Below, one piece after another: positions 22,436 through 31,562 of a DNA stretch of 64,000 nt; within the stretch, counting starts at the first letter, position 1; every line of letters begins with the position of its first letter. Position numbers and translations under genes: made by a program. The notes beneath the pieces were generated by a model that was not told where the DNA came from, searched no databases, and worked only from the letters and a program-made list of their open reading frames with translations. Origin of the DNA: Bacillus sp. OV322 (GTDB taxonomy: Bacteria; Bacillota; Bacilli; Bacillales; DSM-1321); contig NZ_FOMA01000009.1 in NCBI RefSeq assembly GCF_900112495.1, positions 1 to 64,000 of the forward strand, in the 5' to 3' direction.

Positions 22436-23647
22436 TTATCTGCTACAATGAATTTCTTCAGTAAACTTTTCAATTATTTCTTGTATGCTCATCACACCAA
22501 TGTTTCCTGTTTTACGTTTTCTTAATGCCAGGGATTGGTTTTCCATCTCTTTGTCACCTATAATAAGCATGTAAGGAGTTTTTTGTTTTTCAGCTTCTCT
22601 AATCTTTAATCCCATCTTTTCAGTTCTAGAATCGACTTCCACACGTACCCCTGCTAATTCCAACTGGGATTTCACGTCATTTGCGTAAGCTACATGTGAG
22701 TCAGAAATAGGGATTATTTTTGCTTGAACAGGCGACAGCCAGAGGGGGAATTCCCCAGCAAAATGTTCAATTAAAATGGCCATAAAACGTTCTACAGAAC
22801 CAAAAATGGCTCTATGAATCATTACGGGGCGGTGAAGTTTATTATCTTCACCCACATATGCACATTCAAACTTTTGTGGCATTTGAAAATCCAATTGGAT
22901 AGTGCCACATTGCCAGCTTCTTCCGAGAGAATCTAAAATATGAAAATCAATTTTCGGCCCATAAAAAGCGCCATCGCCCACATTAACTTGGTAATTCACT
23001 TCCTTACTTTTCAAAACAGATTCCAAGGCAGATTCAGCTTTATCCCAAATCTCTTTAGAACCCATATATTCCTCAGGTCTTGTAGAAAGTTCTATCTTAT
23101 AGTCAAAACCAAAGTGAGAGTAGAACTCGTCGATTAGTACAAGGATTTTATCAATTTCTGACTCTATCTGGTCAACACGTATAAATAAGTGCGCGTCGTC
23201 TTGAGTAAAGGAGCGAACCCTTAGAAGTCCATTTAAAGAGCCTGAAAGTTCATGTCTGTGAACTAATCCAAGTTCGGAAAAACGGATAGGTAATTCTCGA
23301 TAGCTTCTTCGTTTGTTGTTGAAAATTAATATCGCACCCGGACAGCTCATTGGTTTAATTGCATAATTTTGATGATCCACATTAGAGAAGTACATGTTTT
23401 CATGGTAGTGATCCCAATGACCTGATTGCTCCCAAAGTTCCTGTTTCATCATAATAGGTGTTTTAATTTCCTGATAACCTGCCTTTGTATGTTTTTCTCT
23501 CCACAAATTTTCCAACTCGTTCCGAATTACCATTCCATTCGGCAAGAAAAAAGGCATTCCTGGGGCCTCCTCTAACGAAGTAAACAGTTCCAGCTCTTGA
23601 CCCAGCTTTCGATGATTTCTTTTTTCTGCTTCTAGTTGATTAAACAT
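22436..23647 (-). CDS. thrZ: Threonyl-tRNA synthetase, short form without TGS and editing domains
   Basis: Charges tRNA-Thr with threonine. The 403-residue protein begins at the class II catalytic core (EKRNHRKLGQELELF, EEAPGMPFFLPNG) and includes the zinc ligands Cys (KPMSCPGA), His (DDAHLF) and His (MIHRAIFGS), motif 2 (RFSELGLVHRHE), motif 3 (HRAIFGSVERF) and the anticodon-binding domain to the end. Full-length ThrRS has about 640 residues; the N-terminal TGS and editing domains are cleanly missing. ATG 23647 has AGGAGG upstream and lies just behind the third T-box terminator, so there is no room for the missing part; the open frame extending to 23773 only reads leader RNA. Three tandem T-boxes identify it with B. 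subtilis thrZ. Confidence 0.9.
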   Translation of the reverse strand: MFNQLEAEKRNHRKLGQELELFTSLEEAPGMPFFLPNGMVIRNELENLWREKHTKAGYQEIKTPIMMKQELWEQSGHWDHYHENMYFSNVDHQNYAIKPMSCPGAILIFNNKRRSYRELPIRFSELGLVHRHELSGSLNGLLRVRSFTQDDAHLFIRVDQIESEIDKILVLIDEFYSHFGFDYKIELSTRPEEYMGSKEIWDKAESALESVLKSKEVNYQVNVGDGAFYGPKIDFHILDSLGRSWQCGTIQLDFQMPQKFECAYVGEDNKLHRPVMIHRAIFGSVERFMAILIEHFAGEFPLWLSPVQAKIIPISDSHVAYANDVKSQLELAGVRVEVDSRTEKMGLKIREAEKQKTPYMLIIGDKEMENQSLALRKRKTGNIGVMSIQEIIEKFTEEIHCSR

Positions 23648-23671
23648 TTTAATTCCTCCTAATTTTAAATT

Positions 23672-23942
23672 GTATAAAAAAAGACCACACTCCTCCCAGA
23701 AATAAAGGGACGAGTGTGGTCGTGGTTCCACCCTGATTTCATAAAGCGCACATGAAAAATGCTTTATGCTCAAAAAAGATAACGGATTTACCGATTATAG
23801 ATACTCTGGTTGGCACATTTCCCTATAATAGCTCCAAGGTGGTAAATCATTCGCTTTTCTTCAGGGCTTTCAGCCAGTGGCCCTGTTCTCTGGTAAGAAA
23901 ACGAAGAATGATTCATGTCCTTATCAACGCCTACTATTTAAT
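23672..23942 (-). promoter_or_regulatory. T-box leader 3 (gene-proximal), Thr-responsive
   Basis: On the minus strand: Stem I with AATCATTC/GAATGATT helix and specifier ACC (Thr) in GATTTACCACC, the T-box AGGGTGGAACCACG (23734-23721), and a terminator GACCACACTC/GAGTGTGGTC (23721-23683) with T-run. Uncharged tRNA-Thr should favour read-through. Confidence 0.93.
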
Positions 23943-23944
23943 TT

Positions 23945-24216
23945 TGTATACAAAAAGACCACACTCCTCCCGGAAATAAAGGGACGAGTGTGGTCGTGGT
24001 TCCACCCTAATTTCATAAAGCAACAATGAAAAATGCTTTATGCTCAAAAAAGATAACGGATTTACCGATTATAGATACTTTGACTAGTGCATTTCCCCAT
24101 AATAGCTCCAAGGTGGTAAATCATTCACTTTTCTTCAGGACTTTCAGCCAGTGGCCCTGTTCTCTGGTAAGAAAACGAAGAATGATTCATGTCCTTATCA
24201 ACGCCTGCTATTTAAT
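23945..24216 (-). promoter_or_regulatory. T-box leader 2, Thr-responsive
   Basis: Second copy, nearly identical: same specifier ACC, T-box AGGGTGGAACCACG (24008-23995) and terminator arms at 23995-23957 with T-run. Differences from copy 3 cluster between stem I and the T-box. Confidence 0.93.
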
Positions 24217-24218
24217 TT

Positions 24219-24490
24219 TGTATACAAAAAGACCACACTCCTCCCGGAAATAAAGGGACGAGTGTGGTCGTGGTTCCACCCTAATTTCATAAAGCGCACA
24301 TGAAAAATGCTTTATGCTCAAAAAAGATAACGGATTTACCGATTATAGATACTTTGACTAGTGCATTTCCCCATAATAGCTCCAAGGTGGTAAATCATTC
24401 ACTTTTCTTCAGGGCTTTCAGCCAGTGGCCCTGTTCTCTGGTAAGAAAATGAAGAATAATTCATGTCCTTTTCATAGCTTAATTAAGATT
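24219..24490 (-). promoter_or_regulatory. T-box leader 1 (promoter-proximal), Thr-responsive
   Basis: Third copy with specifier ACC, T-box (about 24282-24269) and terminator arms GACCACACTC/GAGTGTGGTC (24269-24231). Transcription from the promoter at 24511-24539 must pass all three terminators in series. Confidence 0.93.
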
Positions 24491-24510
24491 GTAATTTGTT
24501 GTTGCTGACA

Positions 24511-24539
24511 ATTCTAATACACATATTGGAAAAAATCAA
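24511..24539 (-). promoter_or_regulatory. Promoter of the T-box/thrZ transcript
   Basis: Minus strand TTGATT (24539-24534), 17 bp, TAGAAT (24516-24511). Confidence 0.7.
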
Positions 24540-24922
24540 ATGTTTATTTAAAGAAATACAATAACTAAGCGATCAGTTTTGATTAGCAATTATCTATATA
24601 AGTTCATAGTGTAATTTTACACCGTCACACAAAGTCGCCCGTCCTCCCTACAATCTCCTTATGGGTATAGCCGGAAAACCATAGGAAAACTGCCTGGTAC
24701 TGCTTTATCCTTTGGAGCATTTTACTTATTATATACATGAAAATTGTAAAAGAAAAATGCTTAATTAAATTTACAAGTAGCTTATGAATACAAAACAAAC
24801 GCTTGCTGAATAATCCAGTGGCTTATCCGTTTTAATACAAAGTCATATTCCATATTAAAAATTTCGTTTATGACTCTTGCAGCTCCATCCTGAGTATTAG
24901 TCTTTGTTTCGCTTAATGACAT
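24540..24922. other. Intergenic stretch, no gene seen
   Basis: AT-rich, no ribosome binding site or sustained reading frame; I recognise nothing. It may include the site where the rest of the IS3 element was lost. Confidence 0.5.
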
Positions 24923-25206
24923 TTACTTTCGTCCCATGATCAGCGGAGCTTGCTTTAAAATTCGTTCTCCATCCTAAGCTGCTTTAATTCCTTACGTAGT
25001 GCTAAAAGCTCCCGCTGTTCAGGAGACCGGTTGTCTATCTCTTTAAAAGAGCCGGAGGTTTCATCCTGGTGAATCCAGCGGTCAAGAGAGGCCGGAGTCA
25101 GATCATATTCATCAATAATAGCTCGTTTCGTTTTTCCATTCTGGTACAGCTGCACCATTTGCTTTTTGAACTCAGGCGTGAATGTGCGGCGTTCTCGTTT
25201 TGTCAT
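24923..25206 (-). mobile_element. IS3 family OrfA remnant, one-base deletion
   Basis: MTKRERRTFTPEFKKQMVQL begins an IS3/IS150-type OrfA with a helix-turn-helix (YDLTPASLDRWIHQ) and leucine-zipper region (LLALRKELKQLRMENEF). The frame stops at ENEF, but adding one T restores LKQAPLIMGRK and a stop at about 24923, so a single base was lost. OrfB is absent and terminal inverted repeats were not identified. Confidence 0.8.
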
Positions 25207-25285
25207 ATTTAAAGCCCCTTATCTGTTTTAGGTCAAGTGTATGTGACCTTAATTTTTCTGTCCAGATAAGTGTAGACGCTCCAAG

Positions 25286-25638
25286 CTACTTCAGGATTAT
25301 CTTGATGAATTTAAGAATAATTGTGTTCCATTTGATAACCTAAATCAAATGCTGGAGAACTTAAAATAATAAACTTTATTTAGGTATGATTACGAATGGG
25401 TATGGTCAATTCCAAATGGATAAGATAAAGGCTTTAGGTATTGAAGGCTACTTTAATGTTATATTGATGTCTGAATGGGAAGGAATAAAAAACCAAGTCC
25501 TGAAATTTTTTGCAAAGATATTCAGAAACTTGGTGTATCAGCTAATGAGTGCATATTTATGGGGAATCATCCTGATATGACGTTAAGGCTGCTCAAAATA
25601 TTGGTATGAAAGGTTTTTGGAAAGTTATAGAGGAATAG
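25286..25638 (+). pseudogene. HAD-superfamily hydrolase remnant
   Basis: Fragments in shifting frames read LQDYLDEFKNNCVPFDNLNQ, GMITNGYGQFQMDKIKALGI, EGYFNVILMSEWEGIK, PEIFCKDIQKLGVSANECIF, then after another shift KAAQNIGMKGFWKVIEE. This is the order of motifs II-IV of YjjG/YqaB-like HAD phosphatases. The N-terminal DxD motif is missing and at least three shifts are present. Confidence 0.75.
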
Positions 25639-25686
25639 GCAGGAATTTTAAAGAGGCGAAAGATTATCAATTTTAAGAAATTTTGG

Positions 25687-25746
25687 TTGACGAAGGTTTT
25701 TTCAAGTAGTAATATGAAAGCGTAATCAAATTAAGTAACCGTTTAC
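25687..25746 (+). promoter_or_regulatory. Promoter and operator of the LacI-type regulator
   Basis: TTGACG (25687-25692), 17 bp, TAATAT (25710-25715). Twenty bases downstream lies GTAACCGTTTAC (25735-25746), one mismatch from the operator palindrome in front of the glucosidase gene, so autorepression is likely. Confidence 0.8.
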
Positions 25747-25781
25747 GTAAATTATTTAATCAAAGAAAAATGAGGGAAATT

Positions 25782-26792
25782 ATGGACCCTACGATTAAGC
25801 ATGTTGCGAAAAAAGCGAATGTTTCAACAGCCACAGTATCTAGGATTTTAAATAATAAACCAGGTTTCTCCCTTAAAACGAAAAAAAGAGTATTAGAGGT
25901 TATTGAAGAGCTCGGCTATCAGCCTAATGCCATTGCAAGGGGATTAATTAACGGGAAAACAGAAACCATTGGGGTATTGATGCCGCGGCTGCTGGATATG
26001 TTTGCATCAAGAGTTTTAGAAGGAATTGACGAGTATGTTCATGAACGGGGTTCTAGTGTCATTGTCTGCAATACGGATAACAATAGAGACCGGACAATGA
26101 AATATCTGCAGTTCCTCGGGGAAAAGCGGGTGGATGGCATCATCTTTGTCAGTCAATTGCTAGAGGAAGACTATTACAGGATGATGGCGGATATGAAGAT
26201 TCCCATTATCCTGGTTTCGACTATTTCTTATGAGTTTCAGCTTCCATATGTAAAAGTCGACGACTATCATGCCGCCTTCAGTGCCACGCAGTATCTTATT
26301 CAAAAAGGACATAAGAAAATTGCCATGATAGCAGGAGAACAGACCGATCCTGTGGCAGGGATACCCAGAATCGAAGGATTTAAATCTGCCCTGAAGTCTG
26401 CAGGATTAACCCCGGATGACCGCTTTATTGTATCCACTGGCGGTTATAGCCACAGTGACGGTAAGCGGGGGATGGAGCAAATACTTGCAAGGGGACTTGA
26501 TGTCACGTCGGTCTTTGCCTGCAGTGATGAACTCGCAGTAGGAGCCATGTCTGTCGCTTATAAAAAAGGTATTTCAATACCAGATGACTTGTCGATCATC
26601 GGCTATGATAATACGCCGTTAGCTGAAATGTCGTTCCCTCCATTAACAACGGTTGCACAGCCTTTGTATGATATGGGAAACAAGTCGGCAGAGATGCTGT
26701 TTAACATGATGGAGACTGGTGAACGATCAGAAAGCAGAATCATGCAGCATAAAGTGATTGAAAGAGAAACAGTTAAAGAGATACTTTGTTGA
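25782..26792 (+). CDS. LacI family transcriptional regulator of the maltodextrin operon
   Basis: A 336-residue repressor: helix-turn-helix at the N-terminus (IKHVAKKANVSTATVSRILN), hinge helix (YQPNAIARGLINGKT), then a periplasmic-binding-protein-like sensor domain (TIGVLMPRLLDMFASRVLEG through IIGYDNTPLAEMSFPPLTTV). ATG 25782 is preferred because GAGGG sits seven bases upstream; ATG 25770 overlaps that site. Matching palindromes occur before its own gene and before the oligo-1,6-glucosidase gene downstream, indicating that it controls both. The effector is probably maltose, isomaltose or a derivative. Confidence 0.93.
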   Translation: MDPTIKHVAKKANVSTATVSRILNNKPGFSLKTKKRVLEVIEELGYQPNAIARGLINGKTETIGVLMPRLLDMFASRVLEGIDEYVHERGSSVIVCNTDNNRDRTMKYLQFLGEKRVDGIIFVSQLLEEDYYRMMADMKIPIILVSTISYEFQLPYVKVDDYHAAFSATQYLIQKGHKKIAMIAGEQTDPVAGIPRIEGFKSALKSAGLTPDDRFIVSTGGYSHSDGKRGMEQILARGLDVTSVFACSDELAVGAMSVAYKKGISIPDDLSIIGYDNTPLAEMSFPPLTTVAQPLYDMGNKSAEMLFNMMETGERSESRIMQHKVIERETVKEILC

Positions 26793-26818
26793 CCCCGTAT
26801 CTTTTTTTCTAAACAAAC

Positions 26819-26850
26819 GTAAACGTTTACTTAATTACGTAAACGTTTTC
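26819..26850 (+). promoter_or_regulatory. Two LacI-type operators in front of the glucosidase operon
   Basis: GTAAACGTTTAC (26819-26830, perfect palindrome) and GTAAACGTTTTC (26839-26850), centres 20 bp apart, i.e. two helical turns on the same DNA face. They also resemble CcpA cre sites, so dual control is possible. Confidence 0.85.
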
Positions 26851-26870
26851 TAAAAACAGGAGGGAAAACT

Positions 26871-28550
26871 ATGGAAAAGCAGTGGTGGAAAGATAGTGTT
26901 GTGTATCAAATTTATCCAAGAAGTTTTAAAGACAGCAATGGTGATGGAATAGGGGACATTCAAGGGATTATTTCCAAGCTGGATTACTTACATAAACTTG
27001 GCATCGATATTATCTGGCTGTCACCTGTATACAAATCTCCAAATGATGACAATGGCTATGATATCAGTGATTATCAGGATATCATGGACGAGTTTGGCAC
27101 AATGGAGGATTTTGATGAGCTATTAGGTGCTGCACATAACCGGGGCATTAAAATCATGATGGACCTGGTGGTGAATCATTCTTCAGATGAGCATCAATGG
27201 TTTGTTGAATCACGTTCTTCAAAAGATAATCCAAAACGCGATTATTATATTTGGAAGCCGGGCAAGGACGGGGCAGCACCAACAAACTGGGAAGCGGCTT
27301 TTAAAGGCTCTGTATGGGAATATGACGAAACTACAGATGAGTATTTCCTTCATCTTTTCAGCAAAAAGCAGCCGGATTTGAACTGGGAAAACCCGAAACT
27401 CCGCAGTGAAGTGTATAACATGATGAAATGGTGGCTGGATAAAGGGATTGATGGTTTCCGTATGGATGTAATCAACTTTATCTCCAAGGATACAAGCTAT
27501 CCTGATGGAGAGGTACAGCCCGGGAAGCAATATGGAAATGGAAGCCCTTATTTCATGAACGGCCCGCGCATCCATGAATTTTTCCAGGAAATGAATCAGG
27601 AGGTTCTTTCCAAGTACGATATTATTACCGTTGGGGAGACACCGGGAGTTACTCCTGAGGAAGCGAAATTATATACCGGAAGAGACAGAAATGAACTGAA
27701 CATGGTCTTCCAATTTGAGCATATGGGCTTGGGTGACGGCCCTGAAGGCAAATGGAGCAATGGTCCTTGGAAGCTGACGGAGCTTAAGCGTATTTTGACC
27801 AGATGGCAAAAGGGTCTGGAAGAGGATGGCTGGAACAGTCTTTACTGGAATAACCATGATCAGCCCCGGGTCGTCTCACGATTCGGAAACGATCAGGAAT
27901 ATCGTGTGGAGAGCGCCAAAATGCTGGCAACCCTTCTTCATATGATGCAGGGAACTCCTTATATTTACCAGGGAGAAGAGATCGGCATGACAAACGTTGC
28001 GTTCGATACCATTGAGGAGTACCGGGACATCGAAACGCTGAATGCCTATAACGAACTTGTTGGGGAAGGAAAGATGAGCAAGGAAGAAATGATGTCAGCT
28101 ATCTATGCCCGCAGCAGGGATAATGCCCGGACACCAGTTCAGTGGGATTCCTCGGAATATGCTGGCTTTACATCTGGAAAGCCGTGGATTGATGTGAATC
28201 CAAATTATACAGAGATCAATTCAGAAAAGGCGATGGAAGACCAGGATTCTATTTTCTACTATTATCAAAAACTGATTAGCCTTCGCAAGGAACACAGCAT
28301 CATAGTCGATGGTACCTATGATCTGATTTTAGAAGATAGCGAGAATATTTATGCGTATACACGCAGCATGGAAAATGAAAAGCTGCTTGTGATCTGCAAC
28401 TTTACGGCTGAAACAGTACCGTTTGACTTGCCTGAACATATTTCATATACAAATAGCGAGATACTGATTCAAAACTATCACACAGACAGCAATGATATTC
28501 AGCATATTGAATTAAAGCCATATGAAGCACGCGTATACAAACTTTCATAA
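26871..28550 (+). CDS. malL: Oligo-1,6-glucosidase (GH13)
   Basis: A 559-residue cytoplasmic alpha-glucosidase. The TIM barrel starts with VVYQIYPRSFKDSNGDGIGD; catalytic residues are Asp199 (GFRMDVINF), Glu256 (TVGETPG) and Asp330 (NNHDQPR). Val200 just after the nucleophile is the residue linked to alpha-1,6 preference in oligo-1,6-glucosidases and isomaltases. The C-terminal beta domain ends in ELKPYEARVYKLS. It would hydrolyse isomaltose and short branched maltodextrins brought in by the adjacent ABC importer. Ribosome binding site AGGAGGG at 26858-26864. Confidence 0.94.
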   Translation: MEKQWWKDSVVYQIYPRSFKDSNGDGIGDIQGIISKLDYLHKLGIDIIWLSPVYKSPNDDNGYDISDYQDIMDEFGTMEDFDELLGAAHNRGIKIMMDLVVNHSSDEHQWFVESRSSKDNPKRDYYIWKPGKDGAAPTNWEAAFKGSVWEYDETTDEYFLHLFSKKQPDLNWENPKLRSEVYNMMKWWLDKGIDGFRMDVINFISKDTSYPDGEVQPGKQYGNGSPYFMNGPRIHEFFQEMNQEVLSKYDIITVGETPGVTPEEAKLYTGRDRNELNMVFQFEHMGLGDGPEGKWSNGPWKLTELKRILTRWQKGLEEDGWNSLYWNNHDQPRVVSRFGNDQEYRVESAKMLATLLHMMQGTPYIYQGEEIGMTNVAFDTIEEYRDIETLNAYNELVGEGKMSKEEMMSAIYARSRDNARTPVQWDSSEYAGFTSGKPWIDVNPNYTEINSEKAMEDQDSIFYYYQKLISLRKEHSIIVDGTYDLILEDSENIYAYTRSMENEKLLVICNFTAETVPFDLPEHISYTNSEILIQNYHTDSNDIQHIELKPYEARVYKLS

Positions 28551-28567
28551 AAGGGGCGAAATTGAAA

Positions 28568-29809
28568 ATGAAGAATAAGAAATTAGTAGGTACAGTTGCA
28601 GCATTGTCTATTGGAGCTTCATTACTGGCAGGATGTTCTACTGGAGGATCGAAGGATGACGGAAAAACGCATATCGAATTTTTCTCGACAAAAGTAGAAA
28701 ACTCCAACACATACAAAGAATTGATTAAGGATTTTGAGAAAAAGAATCCGAAAATCTCGGTCGATCTTACTTCACCGCCAGATGCAGGTACAGTTATTAA
28801 GACTCGTTTAACAAAGAATGACCTGCCTGATATCATTGCTTCAGGAGATGACACTACATTCACGAATCTGGCAGACTCCGGAGAGCTTCGGGATCTTTCT
28901 GACAAAGGCTTCAAGGATAATATCCAGCCGGCATTCATCGATATGGTTAAAAAAGATTACAAAAAAAGCAGTGCACTTTACGGAATTCCATATGCAACAA
29001 ACGGGAATGGCGTTATTTACAACAAAGACAAATTTGAAAAGCTTGGCATCAAAGAAACGCCAAAAACATGGGATGAGTTTATCGCTGATTTGGATAAAGC
29101 AAAAGCGGCAGGCGAGATTCCGATTTACTTTACCCTGAAGGATGCATGGACTGGAATGGTTGCACTTAACTCTGTTGCTGCTCCAGTGGGGGCCGACCAG
29201 TTTGCCAAAGATAAAACAGACGGTAAAACAACGTTCAAGAAAAGCTACAGTGAGGTTGCTGACAAGCTGCTGACACTTGAAAAGTATGGACACAAAGACA
29301 ACTTGGGCGTTGCTTATGGTGATGGAAATACTGCTTTTGCACAAGGTAAAGGCGTATTCTATCTTCAGGGAAACTGGGCAATCCCAGAAATTCTGAAAGC
29401 AAATCCTGATGCGAAGCTTGGCGTGTTCCCTTTCCCTGCTACAAATGACGTGAAGCAAAACAAGCTTGTATCAGGCATCGATGTACTGTTTTCTGAAACA
29501 AAAGCCACCAAGCACCAAAAAGAAGCAGATAAATTCATTGAGTTTTTGGCAAGCCAGGATTCAGCCCAGACTTATACAAAAGAGCAAAAATCATTCTCTG
29601 CAGTTAACGGCGTAACACAGGACGATCCGACTCTTGCAGGCTATAAGGACAGTTTTGCAAACGGAAATATTGCGGGCTATGCCGACCACTTCTTCCCAGC
29701 AAGCTTAAATGCTCCAAACATTGTACAGGACTTCTTTATTAAGAAAAATAAAGATGCCTTCCTGACAAAAATGGACAAGGAATGGGATAAGGTAGCAAAC
29801 CGAAAATAA
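28568..29809 (+). CDS. Sugar ABC transporter substrate-binding lipoprotein
   Basis: A family 1 solute-binding protein of about 413 residues. Signal peptide with lipobox LLAGCS, then the two-lobed binding fold (HIEFFSTKVENSNTYKELIK, LPDIIASGDDTTFTNLADSG, VFYLQGNWAIPEI). Captures an oligosaccharide outside the membrane and delivers it to the two permeases downstream. Starts 18 bases after the glucosidase stop. An in-frame TTG at 28562 is an alternative start two codons upstream. Substrate inferred from the neighbouring malL-like gene. Confidence 0.92.
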   Translation: MKNKKLVGTVAALSIGASLLAGCSTGGSKDDGKTHIEFFSTKVENSNTYKELIKDFEKKNPKISVDLTSPPDAGTVIKTRLTKNDLPDIIASGDDTTFTNLADSGELRDLSDKGFKDNIQPAFIDMVKKDYKKSSALYGIPYATNGNGVIYNKDKFEKLGIKETPKTWDEFIADLDKAKAAGEIPIYFTLKDAWTGMVALNSVAAPVGADQFAKDKTDGKTTFKKSYSEVADKLLTLEKYGHKDNLGVAYGDGNTAFAQGKGVFYLQGNWAIPEILKANPDAKLGVFPFPATNDVKQNKLVSGIDVLFSETKATKHQKEADKFIEFLASQDSAQTYTKEQKSFSAVNGVTQDDPTLAGYKDSFANGNIAGYADHFFPASLNAPNIVQDFFIKKNKDAFLTKMDKEWDKVANRK

Positions 29810-29834
29810 TAAAGTAAGCATAATGGAGCAAATA

Positions 29835-29854
29835 GGGTATCCATCTGGATGCCC
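29835..29854 (+). other. Hairpin behind the binding-protein gene
   Basis: GGGTATCCA-TC-TGGATGCCC (one G-U pair) followed by a T/C-rich run. Such stems after the binding-protein gene commonly stabilise that part of the mRNA or lower permease expression. Confidence 0.6.
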
Positions 29855-29880
29855 ATTCTCTTTCTAAGGGGTGGTTATTG

Positions 29881-30744
29881 ATGAAAAAGCGCAATTATGC
29901 CTATCTGTTTATGGTATTGCCCGGTGTATTACTGTTCTTCATCTTTCATACTTTTCCGGTTTTAAAAGGGATTTTTTATAGTTTTACAGACTGGAAGGGC
30001 TACGGGGACTGGAACTTTGTCGGCATAAAGAATTATCTGAATGTGTTCAAGGATGACCGGGCGCTTCATGCCTATTTATTCACCTTTAAATTTGCGATTG
30101 TTTCGACCATTATCGTAAATGTGTTAAGTCTATTAATTGCGATTGGACTTAACTCGAAGATTAAGGCAAGGAGCTTTTTCAGGGGAGTTTACTTTCTGCC
30201 CAATATTCTAAGTGTGTTAATTGTAGGTTTTATTTTTAACTACATATTTGCCCATATGCTTCCGCAGATCGGGGACGCGCTGCATCTTGATGTATTATCA
30301 AGAAATATTCTCGGAGACCCGGATCTTGCCTGGATCGGTGTGGTCATTGTCGCATCATGGCAATCGATTGCTTTTAACACCATCCTTTACCTGGCTGGCC
30401 TGCAGACGATTTCGTCGGATATTTATGAAGCCGCAGCTATTGATGGGACAGGAAAATGGCGTGAATTCTGGAGTATTACATTCCCGCTGATCGCCCCATT
30501 CTTTACGATTAACATGGTGCTTTCATTAAAGAACTTTTTAATGGTGTTCGACCAAATTGTGGCGATGACAGGCGGGGGACCCGGCCAGTCTACAGAATCA
30601 ATTTCGTATCTGATCTATAAAGGCGGTTTCCAGGGAGGAGATTTTGCCTACCAATCTGCCAATGCGGTCATTTATTTCATTGTGATTGTGGTTATTTCCG
30701 TTCTTCAGCTTAGATTCCTGCAAAAACGGGAGGTTGACATGTAA
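29881..30744 (+). CDS. Sugar ABC transporter permease, MalF type
   Basis: A 287-residue membrane protein with six transmembrane helices and the EAA loop EAAAIDGTGKWREFWSITFP, which contacts the ATPase. The N-terminus (YLFMVLPGVLLFFIFHTFPV) is typical of UgpA/MalF-type sugar permeases. ATG 29881 follows AAGGGGTGG; a TTG one codon upstream is in frame. Its stop codon overlaps the next start by one base (TAATG). It forms a heterodimeric channel with the following permease. Confidence 0.92.
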   Translation: MKKRNYAYLFMVLPGVLLFFIFHTFPVLKGIFYSFTDWKGYGDWNFVGIKNYLNVFKDDRALHAYLFTFKFAIVSTIIVNVLSLLIAIGLNSKIKARSFFRGVYFLPNILSVLIVGFIFNYIFAHMLPQIGDALHLDVLSRNILGDPDLAWIGVVIVASWQSIAFNTILYLAGLQTISSDIYEAAAIDGTGKWREFWSITFPLIAPFFTINMVLSLKNFLMVFDQIVAMTGGGPGQSTESISYLIYKGGFQGGDFAYQSANAVIYFIVIVVISVLQLRFLQKREVDM

Positions 30745-31562
30745 TGAATAAAACAAAAACAAATTGGACCGTTCAAATCCTGATCGCGCTTGGTGCATTG
30801 TTTGTGCTGATTCCCTTATACTTAACCATCACCATTGCCTTAAAGGATCCGCAGCAGCTGGCACAATCTGTTCTGGCTTGGCCGGATAAGCTGCACTTTG
30901 AAAACTTTTCCGAAGCCATTCAAATGACTAACTTTTGGGCTGCATTTGGAAACAGTGCCATTATTACAGTCAGTGTCGTGATTTTGACGCTGCTGACGAA
31001 TTCAATGGTTGCCTATGCAATTGCCAGAAACATGCATAAACGTTTCTTTAATATCTTATACTATTTTCTTGTCAGCGCCATGTTCATCCCGTTTCCGATT
31101 ATCATGCTTCCTATCGTGAAGCAAATGAGTGACTGGGGACTGGATAATATGGTCGGGCTTATTCTCCTGTATGTGGTTTACGGCCTTTCATTCAACATTT
31201 TCGTATATGTCGGATATATTAAGTCGATACCAAAGGAGCTGGAAGAAGCGGCTATTATGGACGGAGCCAGTACGTGGGGAGTGTTCTGGAAAGTGATTTT
31301 CCCTCTATTGACACCCATCAACGCAACTGTTGCCATCCTGACTGCTCTTTGGGCATGGAATGACTTTATGCTTCCTCTCGTGTTATTGGATCAAAATTCA
31401 GCTACATTGCCTCTCGTACAATATGTATTCCAGGGACAATTCAGCACAAACTACAACCTGGCTTTTGCTTCTTATATCATGGCTCTTGCGCCAATGGTCG
31501 TTGTTTACCTGTTCGCGCAAAAGTGGATCATCAACGGAGTCACAAAAGGGGCCATCAAATGA
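30744..31562 (+). CDS. Sugar ABC transporter permease, MalG type
   Basis: A 272-residue six-helix permease with EAA loop EAAIMDGASTWGVFWKVIFP and the usual C-terminal VTKGAIK. It pairs with the MalF-type permease. No ATPase gene follows; the operon ends at the terminator a base later, so a shared MsmX-type ATPase encoded elsewhere must energise the importer, as known in Bacillus. Confidence 0.92.
   Translation: MNKTKTNWTVQILIALGALFVLIPLYLTITIALKDPQQLAQSVLAWPDKLHFENFSEAIQMTNFWAAFGNSAIITVSVVILTLLTNSMVAYAIARNMHKRFFNILYYFLVSAMFIPFPIIMLPIVKQMSDWGLDNMVGLILLYVVYGLSFNIFVYVGYIKSIPKELEEAAIMDGASTWGVFWKVIFPLLTPINATVAILTALWAWNDFMLPLVLLDQNSATLPLVQYVFQGQFSTNYNLAFASYIMALAPMVVVYLFAQKWIINGVTKGAIK

Noticed and set aside
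23648..23773. N-terminal extension of the threonyl-tRNA synthetase
   Set aside because: The extra residues are translation of the T-box and terminator RNA; the real start at 23647 has its own AGGAGG.
23752..24253. Two plus-strand reading frames with nearly identical products
   Set aside because: They are antisense readings of the duplicated T-box leaders, so their similarity reflects RNA conservation.
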